Below are positions 61,548 through 64,000 of a stretch of DNA of 64,000 bases, piece by piece. A program made the position numbers and the translations under genes. This DNA is from Botrimarina colliarenosi. Its GTDB lineage: Bacteria; Planctomycetota; Planctomycetia; Pirellulales; Lacipirellulaceae. Under the pieces are notes generated by a model. The model was not told the DNA's origin and searched no databases. It worked only from the letters and a program-made list of their open reading frames with translations. Within the stretch, counting starts at the first letter, position 1. Every line of letters begins with the position of its first letter. Where the stretch lies: the NCBI RefSeq assembly GCF_007859955.1, contig NZ_SJPR01000003.1, positions 355,496 to 419,495 on the forward strand. Direction: 5' to 3'.

Positions 61548-61579
61548 ACGCCGGGCGGCAAACGAGAGCCGCCCGGCGT
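61548..61579. terminator. Perfect 12-bp stem-loop after the Spy-like gene
   Basis: ACGCCGGGCGGC (61548-61559) pairs with GCCGCCCGGCGT (61568-61579) around an 8-base loop. It lies 43 bp past the stop of the Spy-like gene and before gspE, so it likely ends that transcript. There is no strong U-tract on the minus strand. Confidence 0.5.
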
Positions 61580-61622
61580 CGGTATTTCGTCTAAAAATCG
61601 CTGTTCTTGCGGTTCACAGCGC

Positions 61623-62414
61623 TCAAAGCTCCGAATTGTCCCCGGGCGGGGGGCCGGGACGACCGCCCCGGCGGCCACCCGGACGACCCTCGGGCGGGCC
61701 GCCGGCCCGATCGCCGCGGCGTCCGGCCCGGTCACCACGGGGCGGGGGCCCCGGCTGATCGCTCATGGTGAACGGGGCGCCGGTCATCTCGTCCAACATG
61801 GCCCGCTGCTCGCTCGTGAGGACCTCGAGGAGCTTGTCGCGTGCCTCGGCCCGGGCGGCGGTCATTTTCTCTTGCATCTCGGCCTGGACTTCCTGGGCCT
61901 TCTCACGAAGTTGGGCCTTCTGCTCGTCGGTGAGGCCGAGCTTATCCGCCAGCGGTCCGCCCATCAGCGACCGAGCGCCGCCGTTGTTGAGCTGCTGCTG
62001 GGTGTCGATCTGACGGAGACGATCCATCTGCTGAGTCGAAAGGACCTCGCCGATCCGGCCCTCGATCTCGCCCCGCATCTCTTCCATTTGGGCCCGCATG
62101 GCCTCGAAATCGGGACGTTCCCCGCCACGACGGCCGCCGCCGAACATTTCGCGCATCTTGCTGCGCATCTCGTCTTCGATCTCTCGGAGCTGCTCCTTCT
62201 GGTTGTCGAGCAGCTCGAGCTCGCTCTGCACGTCGGGCGAGCGGAGCAGCATGCCAATGCCGCCACGTCCACCGGGTCCGCCGGGGCCGCCGCGACCGCC
62301 AAATCCAGGGCCGCCCGGGGGCGGACCGGGGGGCTGCGCCATCGCCACAGTCGAAAGGCCAACAACCAGCACCACAGCGGGCGCCAGCCGGGTGAGCGCC
62401 TTCAGGGCGTCCAT
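61623..62414 (-). CDS. Spy/CpxP-like periplasmic protein with Gly/Pro-rich ends
   Basis: A 263-residue exported protein. ATG 62414 is chosen because GGAG lies nine bases upstream. A signal peptide (LTRLAPAVVLVVGLSTVAMA) is followed by a Gly/Pro-rich stretch (about 28-50), and a helical core with LTxxQ-type motifs: LGLTDEQKAQLREKAQEVQA and EVLTSEQRAMLDEMTGAPF. The C-terminus is again Gly/Pro/Arg-rich (GRPGGRRGGRPGPPPGD). Spy/CpxP proteins act as periplasmic chaperones or stress sensors. The gene lies upstream of gspE in the same direction but is separated by a terminator-like hairpin. Confidence 0.75.
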   Translation of the reverse strand: MDALKALTRLAPAVVLVVGLSTVAMAQPPGPPPGGPGFGGRGGPGGPGGRGGIGMLLRSPDVQSELELLDNQKEQLREIEDEMRSKMREMFGGGRRGGERPDFEAMRAQMEEMRGEIEGRIGEVLSTQQMDRLRQIDTQQQLNNGGARSLMGGPLADKLGLTDEQKAQLREKAQEVQAEMQEKMTAARAEARDKLLEVLTSEQRAMLDEMTGAPFTMSDQPGPPPRGDRAGRRGDRAGGPPEGRPGGRRGGRPGPPPGDNSEL

Positions 62415-62646
62415 GTCACTCATCTCCAGAAAAGTTCGGGAACCAGTCAGTCGGGCCGGAAGCGCCGCGGGGTCCGCGGCGAAAGGCTTGCCGTCTCTAC
62501 CCAACCTAACCCGGCTGGCGGGGCCGAGGCGCCGGGAAATCTTTCACACCGCCGGGCCAGCCCCCCGGTCGGCATTGCAGAGGGGTAGCGGAACGACGTA
62601 GCTTGCGCAATCAGCCGCTCTCACCACCCCGCTGTGGACCCCGCCG

Positions 62647-63423
62647 ATGGCGCTTAGCAAAGAAGAGATCGTTCGCGACTGGCTTACCCGCTACACCGGG
62701 ATGCCGCTGTCGAAATTCGGCGACTACGTCCTGCTGACGAACTTCCACGACTACGTCCACCGGTTCGCGGAACGCTTTGACTGTGAGGTCTACGGCGAGG
62801 ATCGCCCCATGCAGGCCGCGACCAACGCCGACGGGCTGACCATCATCAACTTTGGGATCGGTTCGCCCAACGCGGCGACCGTCATGGACCTGCTGACCGC
62901 GCACCGGCCCAAAGCGGTGCTCTTCCTGGGCAAGTGCGGCGGGCTCAAGCACTCGACCGAGATCGGCCACTTCATCCTGCCGATCGGCGCGATCCGGGGT
63001 GAGGGGACGTCGGACGACTACATGGACCCGCTGGTGCCGGCCCTGCCGTCCTTCAAGCTGCACAAGTTCGTGTCGCAGAAGCTGGTCGAGCGGAACCTCG
63101 ACTACCGGACCGGCGTGGTCTACACGACCAACCGCCGCGTCTGGGAACACGACGCCGCGTTCCGCGAACGGCTGCAATCGTTCACGCCGATCGGCATCGA
63201 TATGGAGACCGCCACGCTCTTCATTGTCGGCCACGCCAACCAGATCGCCCGCGGGGCGTTGCTGCTGGTGTCGGACGTGCCGACGACGCCCGAGGGGGTC
63301 AAGACCTCGCTCAGCGACGCCGCCGTGAGCCGCGATTGGGGGAAGATCCACCTCGAGCTCGGGATCGACGCCCTTTCCGACATTGACGACAAGGGGGAAG
63401 AGATAAAGCACTTCCGGTACTGA
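62647..63423 (+). CDS. amn: AMP nucleosidase
   Basis: A 258-residue enzyme of the nucleoside phosphorylase fold that hydrolyses AMP to adenine and ribose 5-phosphate. It matches the short form of Amn: FGIGSPNAATVMDLLTAHRP and VLFLGKCGGLKHSTEIGHFI, then GEGTSDDYMDPLVPALPSF, YTTNRRVWEHDA, and the substrate-binding ETATLFIVGHANQIARGAL with Met-Glu before it (GIDMETAT). It ends EEIKHFRY. It lacks the N-terminal regulatory domain of the enterobacterial enzyme. It is divergent from the Spy-like gene. Confidence 0.92.
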   Translation: MALSKEEIVRDWLTRYTGMPLSKFGDYVLLTNFHDYVHRFAERFDCEVYGEDRPMQAATNADGLTIINFGIGSPNAATVMDLLTAHRPKAVLFLGKCGGLKHSTEIGHFILPIGAIRGEGTSDDYMDPLVPALPSFKLHKFVSQKLVERNLDYRTGVVYTTNRRVWEHDAAFRERLQSFTPIGIDMETATLFIVGHANQIARGALLLVSDVPTTPEGVKTSLSDAAVSRDWGKIHLELGIDALSDIDDKGEEIKHFRY

Positions 63424-63671
63424 GGGCCCCAACTCGCGAATAAGCGCAACGCCGAAGGACAAAAAGCGCAGCCAAGTTGCTAAAAAACGTCGGTCACACG
63501 TTGGACGAAGGGGCTAGCACACGGCTATGATGCGAGGCTCCTGGATGGCCCCGCCGCCCGGGTGCCCCGCCTCCCCCGCCCCCCTGCTGCGACCGTCCAC
63601 GGCGACTCGCGACGTCACTGCTGGATGATTTCTGCCGACGATTCCCCGCCCGTTACGGTGAAGACCCCGCA

Positions 63672-64000
63672 ATGAATGCCCAGACCCCTCCGCGTCGGCT
63701 AGGTTTCACGCTCGTCGAGTTGCTCGTGGTGATCGCCATCATCGGCATCTTGGTGGCGTTGCTCTTGCCCGCGGTCCAAGCGGCGCGGGAGTCGGCCCGG
63801 CGGATCAGCTGCATGAACAAGGTGAAGCAGATCGGGCTCGCCGCGATCAACTACGCCAGCGCCAACAAGGTCTACCCGCCCGGCCGCGGCTGGCCCGACT
63901 GGGAAGTGGGCGGCATGGCGCAGGGCGGCACCAACTACAACGCGGTGGCGCAAAACGCCTCGACCAAGACCGGCTTCTACTCGGTCCACGTCCGTGTTCT
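63672..64000 (+). CDS. DUF1559 pseudopilin-like protein (5' part, cut by window edge)
   Basis: The first 109 residues of a DUF1559 protein, a hallmark family of planctomycetes. The prepilin-type N-terminus [20 protein letters not shown] is followed by [20 protein letters not shown], and then [20 protein letters not shown], the standard family opening. The Gly before FTLVE fits processing by the prepilin peptidase that would also serve the gsp pseudopilins. No membrane segment other than the pilin helix is expected. ATG 63672 is the only sensible start; the rest lies outside the window. Confidence 0.93.
   Translation, partial: MNAQTPPRRLGFTLVELLVVIAIIGILVALLLPAVQAARESARRISCMNKVKQIGLAAINYASANKVYPPGRGWPDWEVGGMAQGGTNYNAVAQNASTKTGFYSVHVRV

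Overview
The window looks like chromosome from a GC-rich planctomycete, most likely of the order Pirellulales (Lacipirellulaceae-like). Support comes from a DUF1559 protein at the right edge, DUF1580 proteins, the LExLExRxLLS N-terminal signature on a secreted dockerin protein, a planctomycete-style type II secretion locus, and a prenyltransferase-repeat protein with a TonB-like proline-rich N-terminus. The genus is inference.

Positions 1 to about 38,068 are mobile DNA. Two related integrative elements sit in tandem at the 3' half of an initiator tRNA-Met gene. A 48-bp direct repeat (4878-4925 and 38021-38068) is the core of the attachment sites. Element A enters from the left edge and ends at 4925. 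Its visible part holds a coupling-type ATPase, small DNA-binding proteins, a DUF1580 protein and a tyrosine integrase. Element B (repeat unit 33,143 bp) ends with a homologous DUF1580/integrase module next to the intact tRNA. From left to right B carries antirestriction and accessory genes (DUF6876, ArdC); a type I restriction-modification locus (hsdM-hsdS-DUF262/DUF1524-hsdR-DUF45 peptidase); an IS91-family transposition unit with its own tyrosine recombinase; a plasmid-like replication module (TOPRIM/DUF3991 protein, coiled-coil HTH protein, TTGTCA-rich control region, probable antisense RNA, RepC-type initiator); a J-domain protein; a VirD4/TraG-type coupling protein; a MobF (TrwC/TraI-type) relaxase with a perfect 12-bp hairpin upstream; and a low-GC cargo gene beside the integrase. 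No T4SS channel genes are visible, so B looks mobilizable rather than self-transmissible on this evidence.

Positions about 38,100-44,000 are chromosomal: a prenyltransferase/squalene-oxidase-repeat protein, a large secreted protein of unknown function, a Gly/Ser-rich BON-domain protein, and a decayed response-regulator/HD-GYP gene with two frameshifts.

Positions 44,033-61,467 hold a type II secretion (pseudopilus) locus on the minus strand, in transcription order gspE, F, G, H, I, J, K, L/pilM, M/C, then gspD and a lipoprotein. Between the M/C-like gene and gspD lies the most unusual gene of the window: a secreted serpin whose reactive-centre loop is interrupted by a complete Hint (intein-like) domain whose first Cys sits at about the P1 position, followed by a dockerin. 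Upstream of gspE lie a Spy/CpxP-like periplasmic protein and, divergently, an AMP nucleosidase. The window ends inside a DUF1559 pseudopilin-like gene.

Start codons were chosen by ribosome-binding site and overlap where possible. All homology statements are from recognition of motifs and family architecture; no database search was run.
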